Assembly: GCF_006539865.1 (NCBI RefSeq)
Contig: NZ_BJNV01000013.1
Coordinates: 1 to 64,000, forward strand
From: Zoogloea ramigera
Lineage (GTDB): Bacteria > Pseudomonadota > Gammaproteobacteria > Burkholderiales > Rhodocyclaceae
Direction: 5' to 3'
Length of the DNA stretch: 64,000 bases
Numbering within the stretch: the first letter of the stretch is position 1; each line of letters opens with the position of its first letter. Shown piece by piece: positions 7,546-16,676 of the stretch. A program made the translations under genes and the position numbers. The notes under the pieces are model-generated. The model saw only the letters and a list, made by a program, of their open reading frames with translations. It had not been told where the DNA came from and searched no databases.

Positions 7546-8973
7546 TCAGGCGTGCGCGCCGGCAGGTGCCAGCACCGGAGCGTCGTAGGCCTTCTGACCG
7601 GCGATCGTCTTCACCATGTTGTAGAACATGATCAGCATGCCGGTAAGGAACAGCACACCACCCAGGACACGGATGGCCCAGAACGGGTAGCTGGCCTTCA
7701 CGGACTCGACGAAGGAGTAGGTCAGGGTGCCGTCCGGGTTGGTGGCACGCCACATCAGGCCCTGCATCACGCCGGAGATCCACATGGAGGCGATGTACAG
7801 CACGATGCCGATGGTCGCGATCCAGAAGTGGGCAGTGATCAGCTTGGTGGAGTACATCTCGGTCTTGCCGTACATGCGCGGGATCAGATAGTACATCGCG
7901 CCGATGGACACCATCGCAACCCAACCGAGAGCACCGGAGTGCACGTGGCCGACGGTCCAGTCGGTGTAGTGGGACAGCGCATTGACGGTCTTGATGGACA
8001 TCATCGGGCCTTCGAAGGTCGACATGCCATAGAACGACAGCGAGGTGATCAGGAACTTCAGGATCGGGTCGGTGCGCAGCTTATGCCAGGCGCCGGACAG
8101 GGTCATGATGCCGTTGATCATGCCACCCCAGGACGGAGCCAGCAGGATCAGCGAGAAGACCATCCCCACGGACTGGGTCCAGTCGGGCAGCGCGGTGTAG
8201 TGCAGGTGGTGCGGGCCCGCCCACATATAGGTGAAGATCAGCGCCCAGAAGTGCACCACCGACAGACGGTAGGAATACACCGGACGACCGGCCTGCTTCG
8301 GCACGAAGTAGTACATCATGCCCAGGAAGCCCGCGGTCAGGAAGAAACCCACGGCGTTATGGCCGTACCACCACTGGATCATCGCATCCTGGACGCCTGC
8401 GTAAGCAGAGTAGGACTTCATGCTCGACAAGGACACCGGCAACGCAGCGCTGTTAACAAGATGCAGCAGCGCGACGGTGATGATGAAGGCGCCGTAGAAC
8501 CAGTTGGCCACATAAATGTGGGTGGTCTTGCGGGTGCCGATGGTGCCGAAGAACACGATGGCGTAGGACACCCACACCACGGTGATCAGGATGTCGATCG
8601 GCCACTCGAGCTCGGCGTATTCCTTGGAGGAGGTGTAACCGAGCGGTAACGTGATCGCGGCAAGAAGAATAACCAGTTGCCAGCCCCAGAAAGTGAAGGC
8701 AGCAAGGCCCGGAGCAAAAAGGCGGGTGTGGCAGGTACGCTGGACGCAGTAGTAGGACGTCGCAAAGAGAGCACAGCCACCGAACGCGAAGATGACCGCG
8801 TTGGTGTGGAGCGGGCGGAGCCGTCCGAAGTGCAGCCATTCGGCAACGTTCAATTCGGGCCACACGAGCTGTGCTGCGGCGATGACGCCGACCAGCATGC
8901 CCACGATGCCCCATACCACCGTCATGATGGCGAACTGCCGCACGACTTTATAGTTGTAAGTCTGCGATTGCAT
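7546..8973 (-). CDS. ccoN: cbb3-type cytochrome c oxidase catalytic subunit CcoN
   Basis: A 475-residue heme-copper oxidase subunit I with about 12 transmembrane helices, carrying the low-spin heme and the high-spin heme-CuB site where oxygen is reduced and protons are pumped. Conserved His segments are visible, for example [30 protein letters not shown] and [14 protein letters not shown]. The start [11 protein letters not shown] at 8973 has a good ribosome binding site (GAGGTGA); an in-frame extension upstream adds only nine residues and is less likely. It is the first gene of ccoNOQP, with an FNR-type box about 100 bp upstream. Confidence 0.98.
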   Translation of the reverse strand: MQSQTYNYKVVRQFAIMTVVWGIVGMLVGVIAAAQLVWPELNVAEWLHFGRLRPLHTNAVIFAFGGCALFATSYYCVQRTCHTRLFAPGLAAFTFWGWQLVILLAAITLPLGYTSSKEYAELEWPIDILITVVWVSYAIVFFGTIGTRKTTHIYVANWFYGAFIITVALLHLVNSAALPVSLSSMKSYSAYAGVQDAMIQWWYGHNAVGFFLTAGFLGMMYYFVPKQAGRPVYSYRLSVVHFWALIFTYMWAGPHHLHYTALPDWTQSVGMVFSLILLAPSWGGMINGIMTLSGAWHKLRTDPILKFLITSLSFYGMSTFEGPMMSIKTVNALSHYTDWTVGHVHSGALGWVAMVSIGAMYYLIPRMYGKTEMYSTKLITAHFWIATIGIVLYIASMWISGVMQGLMWRATNPDGTLTYSFVESVKASYPFWAIRVLGGVLFLTGMLIMFYNMVKTIAGQKAYDAPVLAPAGAHA

Positions 8974-9045
8974 GTGAGTCACCTCAATAAAGAAAAACAA
9001 AACCCCCCGTGCCCACGAGACAAACCGTCTGCAGGCTTCCGCGGA

Positions 9046-9086
9046 AGGATACCCCGCGATAAGGGCGACATTTTGACACAGATCAA
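9046..9086 (-). promoter_or_regulatory. FNR/Anr-type promoter of ccoNOQP
   Basis: TTGAC-ACAG-ATCAA at 9073-9086 reads TTGAT-CTGT-GTCAA on the coding (minus) strand, one base from the FNR consensus. A -10-like TATCCT lies at 9051-9046 on the minus strand. This puts the box centre about 40-42 bp upstream of the predicted start of transcription (about 9039), as in class II FNR promoters. cbb3 operons are typically induced at low oxygen by FNR/Anr, so this fits the genes it precedes. Confidence 0.8.
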
Positions 9087-9346
9087 CTTTATTGCGCCGC
9101 GGGATCGGCCGAACTCGTTACGCTATGTGCCTTTCGAGGTTTTTGCCAGATCGTGCGGAGAGGAGACTTTTTCTCTTTTGCCTCCATAACTTAGAGGGCT
9201 TCCACCTGGTCGGGGATCACCGTGGTCTTCTATCAGAGCTGTCGACATTCAGTTTTTTCCGAACAAAAGACATCAACAATTCTGATTTTATTTATATTTT
9301 TCGCGCGCTATCCTTTTAGGGTTACCCCCAACAACAGGAGACCCCC
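9087..9346. other. Intergenic region between ccoN and the Tim44-like gene
   Basis: Together with the ccoN promoter, this forms a gap of about 370 bp between divergent genes. The right half (about 9240-9310) is AT-rich, unlike its surroundings, and should hold the promoter of the rightward gene, whose ribosome binding site (ACAGGAGA) is just before 9347. I see no convincing -35/-10 pair, RNA gene or short coding sequence here. Confidence 0.5.
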
Positions 9347-10291
9347 ATGAAATCCTTCGCCCTGCTGACCGCCGCGCTCGCCCTTGGCCTGACGCTGGCG
9401 ACCGGCGACGCGGATGCCGCCAAGCGCTTTGGCGGCGGCAAATCCTCCGGCATGCAGCGCCAGGAACTGAGCCAGCCGAAGTCTGCGACGGCCACCCCCG
9501 CCACGCCGGCCCAGGCCCCCACCTCTGCCGCAGCGCCCAACCGCGCCCAGCAGGCCGGCGCACCCGCCGCGCCGCAGGCACAGCCGAAGCGTTCCTGGAT
9601 GGGCCCGCTGGCAGGCCTCGCCGCCGGTATCGGCCTCGCCGCCCTCGCCTCCCACTTCGGGTTTGGTGAGGAACTCGCCTCCATGATGATGATGGGCCTG
9701 ATCGCCGTCGCGGTGATGATGCTGATCGGCTTCTTCATGCGCCGCCGCGCCGCATCGCAACAACCGGCGATGGCTGGAGCGGGTGCCGGTGCAGGCGCCA
9801 TGAACTACACCAGCTCGAACCCCTCCGAATATAGCGGCAGCTCGACTCAGCCTGCTCACGCAGCCGCCGCCGGCGCTGCGGGCGCCGCCCTGGCTGACGC
9901 GCAGCCGGCGGGGTCGATTCCGGCCGACTTCGACGCGGAAGCCTTCGTTCGCAACGCCAAGGTTAACTTCATCCGCCTGCAGGCCGCCAACGACGCCCGC
10001 AACCTCGAGGACATCCGTGAGTACACCACCCCGGAGCTGTTCGCCGAGATCAAGATGAACTGGATGGAGCAGAGTGGCAGCGCCCAGAAGACCGACGTCG
10101 TGTCGCTCAACGCCGAAGTTCTCGACGTGACCGAAGAGGCCGCCCGCTACATCGTCAGCGTGCGCTTCACCGGGCTTCTGCGCGAAGACGTGAACGCGGC
10201 CCCGGAAGCCATCGACGAAACCTGGCACCTCACCAAGCCGCAGAGCGGCAACTCGGGTTGGCTCGTGGCGGGCATTCAGCAGAACGCCTGA
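9347..10291 (+). CDS. Tim44-like domain membrane protein
   Basis: A 314-residue protein: signal-like N-terminus (residues 1-24), an Ala/Pro/Gln-rich linker to about 80, two adjacent hydrophobic stretches (about 86-105 and 108-128) with a run of Met residues and a following RRR, then a low-complexity Gly/Ala/Ser linker and a C-terminal Tim44-like domain (about 195-314). Bacterial homologues are widespread in betaproteobacteria; their role is not firmly known and is not mitochondrial-type import. The C-terminal fold is cystatin/NTF2-like and probably binds lipid or protein. It is a single gene with its own terminator, so the neighbouring oxidase operon gives no strong functional hint. Confidence 0.88.
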   Translation: MKSFALLTAALALGLTLATGDADAAKRFGGGKSSGMQRQELSQPKSATATPATPAQAPTSAAAPNRAQQAGAPAAPQAQPKRSWMGPLAGLAAGIGLAALASHFGFGEELASMMMMGLIAVAVMMLIGFFMRRRAASQQPAMAGAGAGAGAMNYTSSNPSEYSGSSTQPAHAAAAGAAGAALADAQPAGSIPADFDAEAFVRNAKVNFIRLQAANDARNLEDIREYTTPELFAEIKMNWMEQSGSAQKTDVVSLNAEVLDVTEEAARYIVSVRFTGLLREDVNAAPEAIDETWHLTKPQSGNSGWLVAGIQQNA

Positions 10292-10310
10292 TAGCAACCC
10301 GCATCAACTC

Positions 10311-10346
10311 AACCCCGCCCGAGCCGACGCCCGGGCGGGGTTTTTC
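10311..10346 (+). terminator. Intrinsic terminator after the Tim44-like gene
   Basis: AACCCCGCCC at 10311-10320 pairs with GGGCGGGGTT at 10333-10342, followed by TTTTT. It stands between convergent genes. Confidence 0.88.
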
Positions 10347-10348
10347 GT

Positions 10349-11272
10349 TCACCGCGCCGACGGCGCGCCCGCGTCGTGTTCGAGCGCGCCCAGGCCGGCC
10401 CGCGCTGCTTCGGAGATGGCCAGCACGCAAGGGTGGGTCAGACGCCGCTCCACCGAGATCGCGAAGTACTCGATGCGCACGTCCTCGGCACGCCCGAGCA
10501 GGACCAGTTCCCCCCCGGCGAGCGTTTCAGCCTCGATGGCGGTGGGCACCGCAAAGGCACCGACGCCTGCCCGCCCGAAGGCCGTCATCAGGGCGGTATC
10601 GTCAAACTCGCCAGCGATGCGGGGGCGCAGCCGTTTGCGGTCCAGCCAATCGACAAACTTGCGACGGATCGCCGAATCCTCACCAGGCAGCAGCGCCGGC
10701 AGCGCTCCCATGCACGCGGGGAAAGCCGGCGTCGCCGGGTCGACCAGCGCACGGGCGGCAAAGAAGCTCAGACCCGAATCCCCAAGCAAGTGGTTGTAGG
10801 CGCGCACATCCACCGAGGGCGGAATGGGCGAATCGGCGATCACCAGGTCGAGCCGGTGGATCGCCAGCTCCGCCAGCAGTCGATCGAGCCGCCATTCACG
10901 GCAGATGATGCGCACCGGATCCACCGGATCGACGGCCGGATGCAGCAAACGATAGGCGAGCGACTTGGGCACCGCATCCGACACCCCGACCCGGAACTCC
11001 ACCGGCCGCCCCTTTGGGTGATGGCGCAGCGCCTGCTCCAGCTCTGCGCTAAGGGAAAACATCTCGTCCGCGTACTCCATCGCCAGCCGACCCGCGGGAG
11101 TCAGCTCGAGGGAACGGCCATCGCGGGCAAAAAGCTGTGTATCGAGGCTCTCCTCAAGCAGGCGGATCTGGCCGCTGATGGTCTGCGGTGTCACGTGAAG
11201 CAATTCGCCAGCCTTCACCACACCACCGCTCCGCGCGGTCTTCCAGAAGTAAAAGAGATGCTTGAGATTCAT
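10349..11272 (-). CDS. nhaR: LysR-family transcriptional regulator, NhaR type
   Basis: A 307-residue LysR-type regulator. The N-terminal winged helix-turn-helix begins MNLKHLFYFWKTARSGG and includes TPQTISGQIRLLEESL, the sequence style of NhaR, which in enterics activates a Na+/H+ antiporter gene in response to Na+. A periplasmic-binding-like effector domain follows from about residue 90. The ATG at 11272 is preferred over a GTG three codons upstream because family members start with this segment. No nhaA is adjacent, so the target is unknown; the divergent FAD oxidoreductase gene is 200-odd bp away. Confidence 0.88.
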   Translation of the reverse strand: MNLKHLFYFWKTARSGGVVKAGELLHVTPQTISGQIRLLEESLDTQLFARDGRSLELTPAGRLAMEYADEMFSLSAELEQALRHHPKGRPVEFRVGVSDAVPKSLAYRLLHPAVDPVDPVRIICREWRLDRLLAELAIHRLDLVIADSPIPPSVDVRAYNHLLGDSGLSFFAARALVDPATPAFPACMGALPALLPGEDSAIRRKFVDWLDRKRLRPRIAGEFDDTALMTAFGRAGVGAFAVPTAIEAETLAGGELVLLGRAEDVRIEYFAISVERRLTHPCVLAISEAARAGLGALEHDAGAPSAR

Positions 11273-11498
11273 GGTCGCCACCCCCGAAGAAACGCGCTTT
11301 ATTTCGATTTTTACGAACCCACAGGGGTCGCCATCAGAATTTACCCGAAATCCTGTCCCTCCAGTGGCAGGCCGCCACGGCCTCCGGCAAAAGCCCGCAG
11401 CACCTGCTCAGGGGAGCCCCTGACCCCAGCCTGGAATCCGGTTAAAATCCGTGGTCTTACACGCCATCTGCGGGATCAAACATCCCGCCATGCCCCCA

Positions 11499-13106
11499 AT
11501 GCTGCGACTCTCCGAACTCCGGCTTCCCCTAGACCACGCCGCCGACACCCTGCCCGCCGCGATCGCCAAGCGCCTCGGCATTTCCCCTGCCGATCTGCTG
11601 AGCTTCACTGTTTTCAAGCGCAGCTACGATGCACGCAAGGCGACCTCGCTGTCCTTCATCTACATCATCGACCTCGAGGTGAAGAACGAAGCGGCGCTGC
11701 TCAAGACGTTTACCGACGACATCCACGTCAAGCCCGCCCCCGACACCCGATACCACTTCGTCGGCAAGGCACCGGAGGGCTTCGGCAGCCGCCCGGTGGT
11801 CATCGGCTTCGGCCCGTGCGGCATCTTCGCGGCGCTGGTGCTGGCCCAGATGGGCTTTCGCCCGATCGTGCTCGAGCGCGGCAAGGCGGTGCGTGAGCGC
11901 ACCCAGGACACCTGGGGCCTGTGGCGCAAGAACACCCTCAACCCCGAATCCAACGTGCAGTTCGGTGAAGGCGGCGCGGGCACCTTCTCGGACGGCAAGC
12001 TCTACAGCCAGATCAAGGACCCCAAACACTACGGGCGCAAGGTGCTCACCGAGTTCGTGAAGGCCGGCGCGCCCGAGGAGATCCTCTACGTCTCGAAGCC
12101 GCACATCGGTACCTTTCGGCTGGTGGGCATGGTCGAGAACATGCGCGCCGAGATCCGCGAGCTGGGCGGCGAGATCCGCTTCGAGCAGCGGGTCACCGAG
12201 CTCATCATTGACAACGGCCAGGTGCGCGGCGTTAAAACCGCCACCGGCGACGAGATCGACGCCGACCACGTCGTGCTGGCCCTCGGCCACAGCGCCCGCG
12301 ACACCTTCGAGATGCTCCACGACAAGGGTGTCTTCATGGAAGCCAAGCCATTTTCGGTGGGTTTCCGCATCGAACACCCGCAGTCGCTGATCGACAAGGC
12401 CCGCCTCGGCCCCCACGCCGGCCACCCGTTGCTGGGCGCGGCCGACTACAAGCTGGTGCATCACGCCGCCAACGGGCGCGCGGTGTACAGCTTCTGCATG
12501 TGCCCCGGCGGCACGGTGGTGGCTGCGACGTCCGAACCCAACCGGGTCGTCACCAACGGCATGAGCCAGTATTCCCGCAACGAGCGCAACGCCAACGCCG
12601 GCATCGTGGTTGGCATCACGCCGGAAGACTACCCCGGCAGCGGCCCGCTGGCCGGCATCGCGCTGCAGCGCGAGCTGGAGAGCCGCGCCTTTGAGCTGGG
12701 CGGCGGCACCTATGAGGCACCGGGGCAACTGGTCGGAGACTTTCTGCAGGGCAAGCCGTCCACCAAGCTGGGCAGCGTCGAGCCGTCGTACAAACCGGGC
12801 GTGCGCCTGGGTGACCTGTCCACCGCCCTCCCCGACTACGCCATCGCGGCGATCCGCGAGGCCATCCCGGCCTTCGACCGCCAGATCCGCGGCTTCAATC
12901 TCTACGATGCCGTCCTCACGGGCGTCGAGACGCGCACCTCGTCGCCCCTGCGCATCACCCGCGGGGACGACCTCCAGAGCCTGAACGTGAAAGGCCTCTA
13001 CCCGGCCGGCGAAGGGGCCGGCTACGCGGGCGGCATTCTGTCGGCCGGCGTCGACGGCATCAAGGTGGCCGAAGCCTTGGCCCTCGACCTGCTCAAGCAG
13101 GCCTGA
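11499..13106 (+). CDS. FAD-dependent dehydrogenase, COG2509-type
   Basis: A protein of about 535 residues. An N-terminal alpha/beta module (about 1-90) precedes a Rossmann FAD-binding fold with GFGPCGIFAALVLAQMG, the ERGKAVRER second strand, and FGEGGAGTFSDGKL. Late segments include YSFCMCPGGTVVAA and the C-terminal FAD motif GLYPAGEGAGYAGGILSAG. The substrate of this family is not known; it is related to flavoprotein HI0933/GidA-like oxidoreductases. The start is uncertain: ATG codons at 11490 and 11499 are both possible and neither has a clear ribosome binding site. It converges on the next gene, with 9 bp between stops. Confidence 0.88.
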   Translation: MLRLSELRLPLDHAADTLPAAIAKRLGISPADLLSFTVFKRSYDARKATSLSFIYIIDLEVKNEAALLKTFTDDIHVKPAPDTRYHFVGKAPEGFGSRPVVIGFGPCGIFAALVLAQMGFRPIVLERGKAVRERTQDTWGLWRKNTLNPESNVQFGEGGAGTFSDGKLYSQIKDPKHYGRKVLTEFVKAGAPEEILYVSKPHIGTFRLVGMVENMRAEIRELGGEIRFEQRVTELIIDNGQVRGVKTATGDEIDADHVVLALGHSARDTFEMLHDKGVFMEAKPFSVGFRIEHPQSLIDKARLGPHAGHPLLGAADYKLVHHAANGRAVYSFCMCPGGTVVAATSEPNRVVTNGMSQYSRNERNANAGIVVGITPEDYPGSGPLAGIALQRELESRAFELGGGTYEAPGQLVGDFLQGKPSTKLGSVEPSYKPGVRLGDLSTALPDYAIAAIREAIPAFDRQIRGFNLYDAVLTGVETRTSSPLRITRGDDLQSLNVKGLYPAGEGAGYAGGILSAGVDGIKVAEALALDLLKQA

Positions 13107-13115
13107 CGCACGCGC

Positions 13116-14084
13116 TCAGCGCAAAAGGTGGGCGCGGAAGCTGTTTTCGCGGCCCAGCACGAGACGCCCGAATTCGTCGAGCATGGCCTCTCCGACGGAT
13201 TCGGGCAGCAGGCTCACCACGGCGTGGCCGAGACGCTCCAGGTTGCGGCTCTCCAGCACCACCACGCCCTTGTCCAGATCGGCCCGCCAGACCAGTTGGA
13301 CATTCACCTCATCGGCCACCGTGAACCAGGCCTGCTCGAGCTCCCGCTGCCGGTTGCGGAGCTCCCGGCATTCGAAGCGCAAACCCAGGTCGAAGAGAAT
13401 ATGCCGCAGGCGCTCGACGCCCGGTCCGGCACGCTCCAGGGTGCGCTCGCCCGGTCCCTTCAGCGTGTAGGTGAAGCTCACACGCTCGATCCCACCGCCC
13501 TCCTGCTGAGGCCGAGAGCGCAGATCAGTGAAGCCTTCATTCCAGCTGAGATCACGGAAGGCGTCGTCGGAGTCCAGAAAGAAATAGGCCCGATCGACCG
13601 GCGGCTTGAGGTAATTGAGCTGGGTACACAGATCATGGAGGTAGTCGAACACCATACGCAGGCGACGATCGAGGGTGGCGCGCATCGCCCCCTGCTCCTG
13701 GGAGGCTTCGTCAGCCCGTCGCTGCCGGCTGACAACCTCGTCGCGCAACTGGGCGAGAAGCCCGCCCGCCCTGGCTTTTTCGCGCTCGACCGACACCTCT
13801 TCTGCAGCGGCCGGCGCCACCTCGGGAAGAGCCGGGATGCTGGGCAAGCCCGGGTCGGGCGCGACACTTGGAAAGACCGTACTCGAACGACGCGGGCCCG
13901 TGTTGCGTGCGTCGATCTCCTGAACCCGCCGCCGCGCGGCTTCGATGTCGAAGGCCTCGATATCGGCCAGCAGCGCCGCCGCTTCCGCGTCCAGCGAATC
14001 ACCGACGGGCTCAGCTGCCGAGGCGGCGCCTTCAGGGAGGGCTTTCGACGAGGGACGGCGTACGAAGGGCGGGTCGTGGGGCAC
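13116..14084 (-). CDS. Conserved-looking hypothetical protein with a central coiled coil
   Basis: I do not recognise a family. About 322 residues from a GTG at 14084; a TTG start at 14144 would add 20 residues, and neither has a clear ribosome binding site. The N-terminal 100 residues are acidic, Ala/Pro-rich and probably disordered. A charged helical stretch (about 100-155, rich in Arg, Glu and Gln) looks like a coiled coil. The C-terminal half is a mixed alpha/beta domain with regular hydrophobic spacing (RMVFDYLHDLCTQLNYLK, YFFLDSD, VQLVWRADLDKGVVVLESR) that looks like a real fold. No signal peptide or transmembrane helix. Codon use matches neighbours. Confidence 0.7.
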   Translation of the reverse strand: MPHDPPFVRRPSSKALPEGAASAAEPVGDSLDAEAAALLADIEAFDIEAARRRVQEIDARNTGPRRSSTVFPSVAPDPGLPSIPALPEVAPAAAEEVSVEREKARAGGLLAQLRDEVVSRQRRADEASQEQGAMRATLDRRLRMVFDYLHDLCTQLNYLKPPVDRAYFFLDSDDAFRDLSWNEGFTDLRSRPQQEGGGIERVSFTYTLKGPGERTLERAGPGVERLRHILFDLGLRFECRELRNRQRELEQAWFTVADEVNVQLVWRADLDKGVVVLESRNLERLGHAVVSLLPESVGEAMLDEFGRLVLGRENSFRAHLLR

Positions 14085-14276
14085 GGTTACGGGGCGGGCA
14101 AGAGTGTGGGCGGTGCAATCAGAGCCGACGGCCTGAAGGTGCAAGTATTCAGTTAGCCTAGTTTGGGGTCAATCCCCGCACCTCGGTGCCCCGGCCATTG
14201 TTCACACTCTCACCCACGCCTCCATGCGGATAACCCACGCATGGCCCGGAATCTTACCCACTCTGGGCAAAAGCAA

Positions 14277-14302
14277 CAAAAAAGCGCCTCTGGGGCGCTT
14301 TG
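14277..14302 (-). terminator. Intrinsic terminator after tRNA-Ser
   Basis: AAAGCGCC at 14281-14288 pairs with GGCGCTTT at 14294-14301; on the minus strand the stem is followed by a run of Ts. It lies 10 bp downstream of the tRNA. Confidence 0.85.
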
Positions 14303-14311
14303 ATGAACACT

Positions 14312-14399
14312 TGGCGGAGGCGGTGAGATTCGAACTCACGAAGGGTTTCCCCTTGCCGGTTTTCAAGACCGGTGCAATCGACCACTCTGCCACACCTCC
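14312..14399 (-). tRNA. tRNA-Ser (anticodon UGA)
   Basis: An 88-nt class II tRNA with a long variable arm. The acceptor stem GGAGGTG pairs with CGCCTCC, the anticodon stem CCGGT/ACCGG encloses the loop CTTGAAA (anticodon TGA), the T arm carries GTTCGAATC, and the CCA end is encoded. It reads TCA and other UCN codons. It stands alone with its own terminator. Confidence 0.97.
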
Positions 14400-14531
14400 T
14401 ACAGGGCGCGCATTCTAGCACGCTGCGGAGTGCCGCCAAGGGCATACGCACGACGATTGAAACTTTCCCACCCCTCCGCTACTCTCACTCACCGCAGGCT
14501 ACCCTGTTTAACATCAATTCGGAGGTTTTTC

Positions 14532-15218
14532 ATGCAACTCGACACTTACGGTCAGCAAACGCAGGTTCTGTCGCAAAGCGCAAACCGCGTGCTGCGCAAC
14601 ACCTACATGCTGCTCGCACTCACTATGGTGCCGACCGTTGCCGGCGCGCTCCTGGGCGTGCAGATGCAGTTCTCGTTCCTGGTGGGCAGTCCGTTCATTG
14701 CCTTCATGCTGTTCCTGGGGATCTCGTTTGCTTTCTTCTGGGGCATCGAGCGCAACAAGAACAGCGGCCTCGGGGTGGCGCTGCTGTTGGGCTTCACCTT
14801 CTTCATGGGCCTGATGCTGTCGCGCATCCTGCAGGTGGCCCTGGGCTTCTCCAATGGCGGCTCGATGATTGCCCTGGCTGCCGGCGGCACCGGCGCGATC
14901 TTCGTAACGATGGCCGGTATCGCCAGCGTCTCCAAGCGCGACTTCACCAACATGGGCAAGTTCCTGACTGTCGGCCTGGTGGTTGTGCTGCTGGCGATGG
15001 TGGCAAACATCTTCCTGCAGATGCCGGTGCTTCACTTGGTGATCTCGGCTGCCGTGGTGCTGCTCTTCTCGGGCTACATCCTGTACGACATCAGCAACAT
15101 CGTGCAGGGCGGCGAGACCAACTACGTAACGGCCACGCTGGCGGTGTACCTGGACGTCTATAACGTCTTCGTCAGCCTGCTCAACCTGATCATGGCCTTC
15201 GGTGGCGATCGCGACTGA
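14532..15218 (+). CDS. Bax inhibitor-1/YccA family membrane protein
   Basis: A 228-residue protein with seven predicted transmembrane helices, the size and layout of bacterial BI-1 family proteins (YbhL/YccA-like). These are inner-membrane proteins implicated in proton-sensitive Ca2+ leak (BsYetJ) or in FtsH modulation (YccA). The C-terminal helix region contains the ILYDISNIV and YLDVYNVFVSLL segments with conserved acidic residues thought to form the di-aspartyl sensor. The start is set by a strong GGAGG at 14521, 6 bases before the ATG. Monocistronic with a strong terminator. Confidence 0.93.
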   Translation: MQLDTYGQQTQVLSQSANRVLRNTYMLLALTMVPTVAGALLGVQMQFSFLVGSPFIAFMLFLGISFAFFWGIERNKNSGLGVALLLGFTFFMGLMLSRILQVALGFSNGGSMIALAAGGTGAIFVTMAGIASVSKRDFTNMGKFLTVGLVVVLLAMVANIFLQMPVLHLVISAAVVLLFSGYILYDISNIVQGGETNYVTATLAVYLDVYNVFVSLLNLIMAFGGDRD

Positions 15219-15234
15219 GCGATTTTCACCAAAT

Positions 15235-15264
15235 AAAAAAGGCGACCTTCGGGTCGCCTTTTTT
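15235..15264. terminator. Bidirectional intrinsic terminator between BI-1 gene and rlmD
   Basis: A perfect 13-bp stem, AAAAAAGGCGACC at 15235-15247 with its complement at 15252-15264, closed by a TTCG tetraloop. U-runs result on both strands, so it serves both convergent genes. Confidence 0.92.
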
Positions 15265-15282
15265 CATGCTCGGCGCTCGGGC

Positions 15283-16599
15283 TCAATCCCGCTCGAAGAG
15301 CGCAATCGACTCCACATGGGAGGTCTGCGGGAACATGTTGGCAATCCCCGCGCCCTTGAGGCGGTAGCCCTTCTCGTGAAACAGCACCGCGGTGTCCCGC
15401 GCCAGCGTCGCGGGATTGCAGGACACATAGACGATACGCCGGGGCGCCGTCGGGCCCAGCGCCTTGACCACGGCAACGGCCCCCTCCCGGGGTGGGTCGA
15501 TCAGCATCTTGTCGAGCCGGCCCAGGGCGGCGATGCTGTCTTCCGTCGCTTCGAAGAGGTTGGCCGCATGGAACTCGCTGTTACCGGCGAGCCCGTTGGC
15601 TGCGGCGTTTTCGGCGGCCCGCCGCACCAGCGCATCACTCCCCTCGACCCCGACCACATGGGCGCCCAACTTGGCAATCGGCAAGCTGAAGTTGCCCAGA
15701 CCGCAGAACAGGTCGGCGATGCGCTCGCCCGGCTGCGGATCGAGCAGCTGCATCGAGCGGCGCATCAACAGGCGGTTGATGCCCATATTGACCTGAGTGA
15801 AATCGGTGGGCCTGAAGGCCATCGACACCCCGAACTCGGGCAACGTGTAAGCAAGGCCCGGTGCATCGGCCGGATGCAGGCGCCGGCATGAATCCGGACC
15901 CGTCAGCTGCAGCCAGATCTGCACGCCGGCGCTCTCGCCAAAGGCGCGCAGGAGCGCCTCATCCTTCTTCGAGAACGGCAACAGGTGGCGGAACACCAGC
16001 ACGGTGATCCCCTCGCCCACCGCCACCTCGATCTGCGGGACGCGGTCGGGAATCGACAGCGCGCCCACCAGTTCATGCAAACCCGGCAACAGCGCCGAGA
16101 CATGGGGCGGGAGGATCGGGCAGCGCCGCATGTCCGAGATGTAACTGCTGCGCCGCTCGTGGAAGCCGATCAGGATACCGCCCTTGCTCGGCACCTGGCG
16201 CACGGTGAGGCGCGCCCGGTAGCGATATCCCCAGGAGGGGCCGACGATGGCCGGATAGAGCACCTCCGGCCGGACCCGCCCGATATGCCACAGCGCGTTC
16301 TCGAGCACCCGCTGCTTGGCCGCCACCTGGGCTGAGGGCTCCAGGTGCTGCATGCTGCAACCGCCGCAAACACCAAAGTACTCGCAGGCCGGCTCGACAC
16401 GCTGGGCGCTCGCCTCGAGCACGCGCACGACCTCGGCCTGCTCGTAGTTCGGCTTGACCTTGTAGGGCGCAAAACTTACCCGCTCGCCCGGCAACGCGCC
16501 TTCGATGAAGATCGTCTTGCCGTCGACGCGGCTGACGCCCCGCCCCTCGTGGTCCAGGGATTCGACAAAGGCTTCGCGGATGGGAGGAGCGTCACGCAT
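15283..16599 (-). CDS. rlmD: 23S rRNA (uracil-1939-C5)-methyltransferase RlmD
   Basis: A 438-residue SAM-dependent enzyme that methylates U1939 of 23S rRNA. An N-terminal TRAM-like domain (about 1-60) is followed by the [4Fe-4S] motif [10 protein letters not shown] (about 73-82) with a fourth Cys further on, the Rossmann methyltransferase domain ([13 protein letters not shown]), and the catalytic motif [12 protein letters not shown] near the C-terminus. Length and domain order are normal. Single gene, divergent from the uL16 hydroxylase gene. Confidence 0.95.
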   Translation of the reverse strand: MRDAPPIREAFVESLDHEGRGVSRVDGKTIFIEGALPGERVSFAPYKVKPNYEQAEVVRVLEASAQRVEPACEYFGVCGGCSMQHLEPSAQVAAKQRVLENALWHIGRVRPEVLYPAIVGPSWGYRYRARLTVRQVPSKGGILIGFHERRSSYISDMRRCPILPPHVSALLPGLHELVGALSIPDRVPQIEVAVGEGITVLVFRHLLPFSKKDEALLRAFGESAGVQIWLQLTGPDSCRRLHPADAPGLAYTLPEFGVSMAFRPTDFTQVNMGINRLLMRRSMQLLDPQPGERIADLFCGLGNFSLPIAKLGAHVVGVEGSDALVRRAAENAAANGLAGNSEFHAANLFEATEDSIAALGRLDKMLIDPPREGAVAVVKALGPTAPRRIVYVSCNPATLARDTAVLFHEKGYRLKGAGIANMFPQTSHVESIALFERD

Positions 16600-16676
16600 G
16601 ATCGGCGTCGGTAAAGGAAGGGCGCCATTTTAGCGAGCGGACAGGGCATTGCAAGGCAAGGCGCTATAATGCCGCC

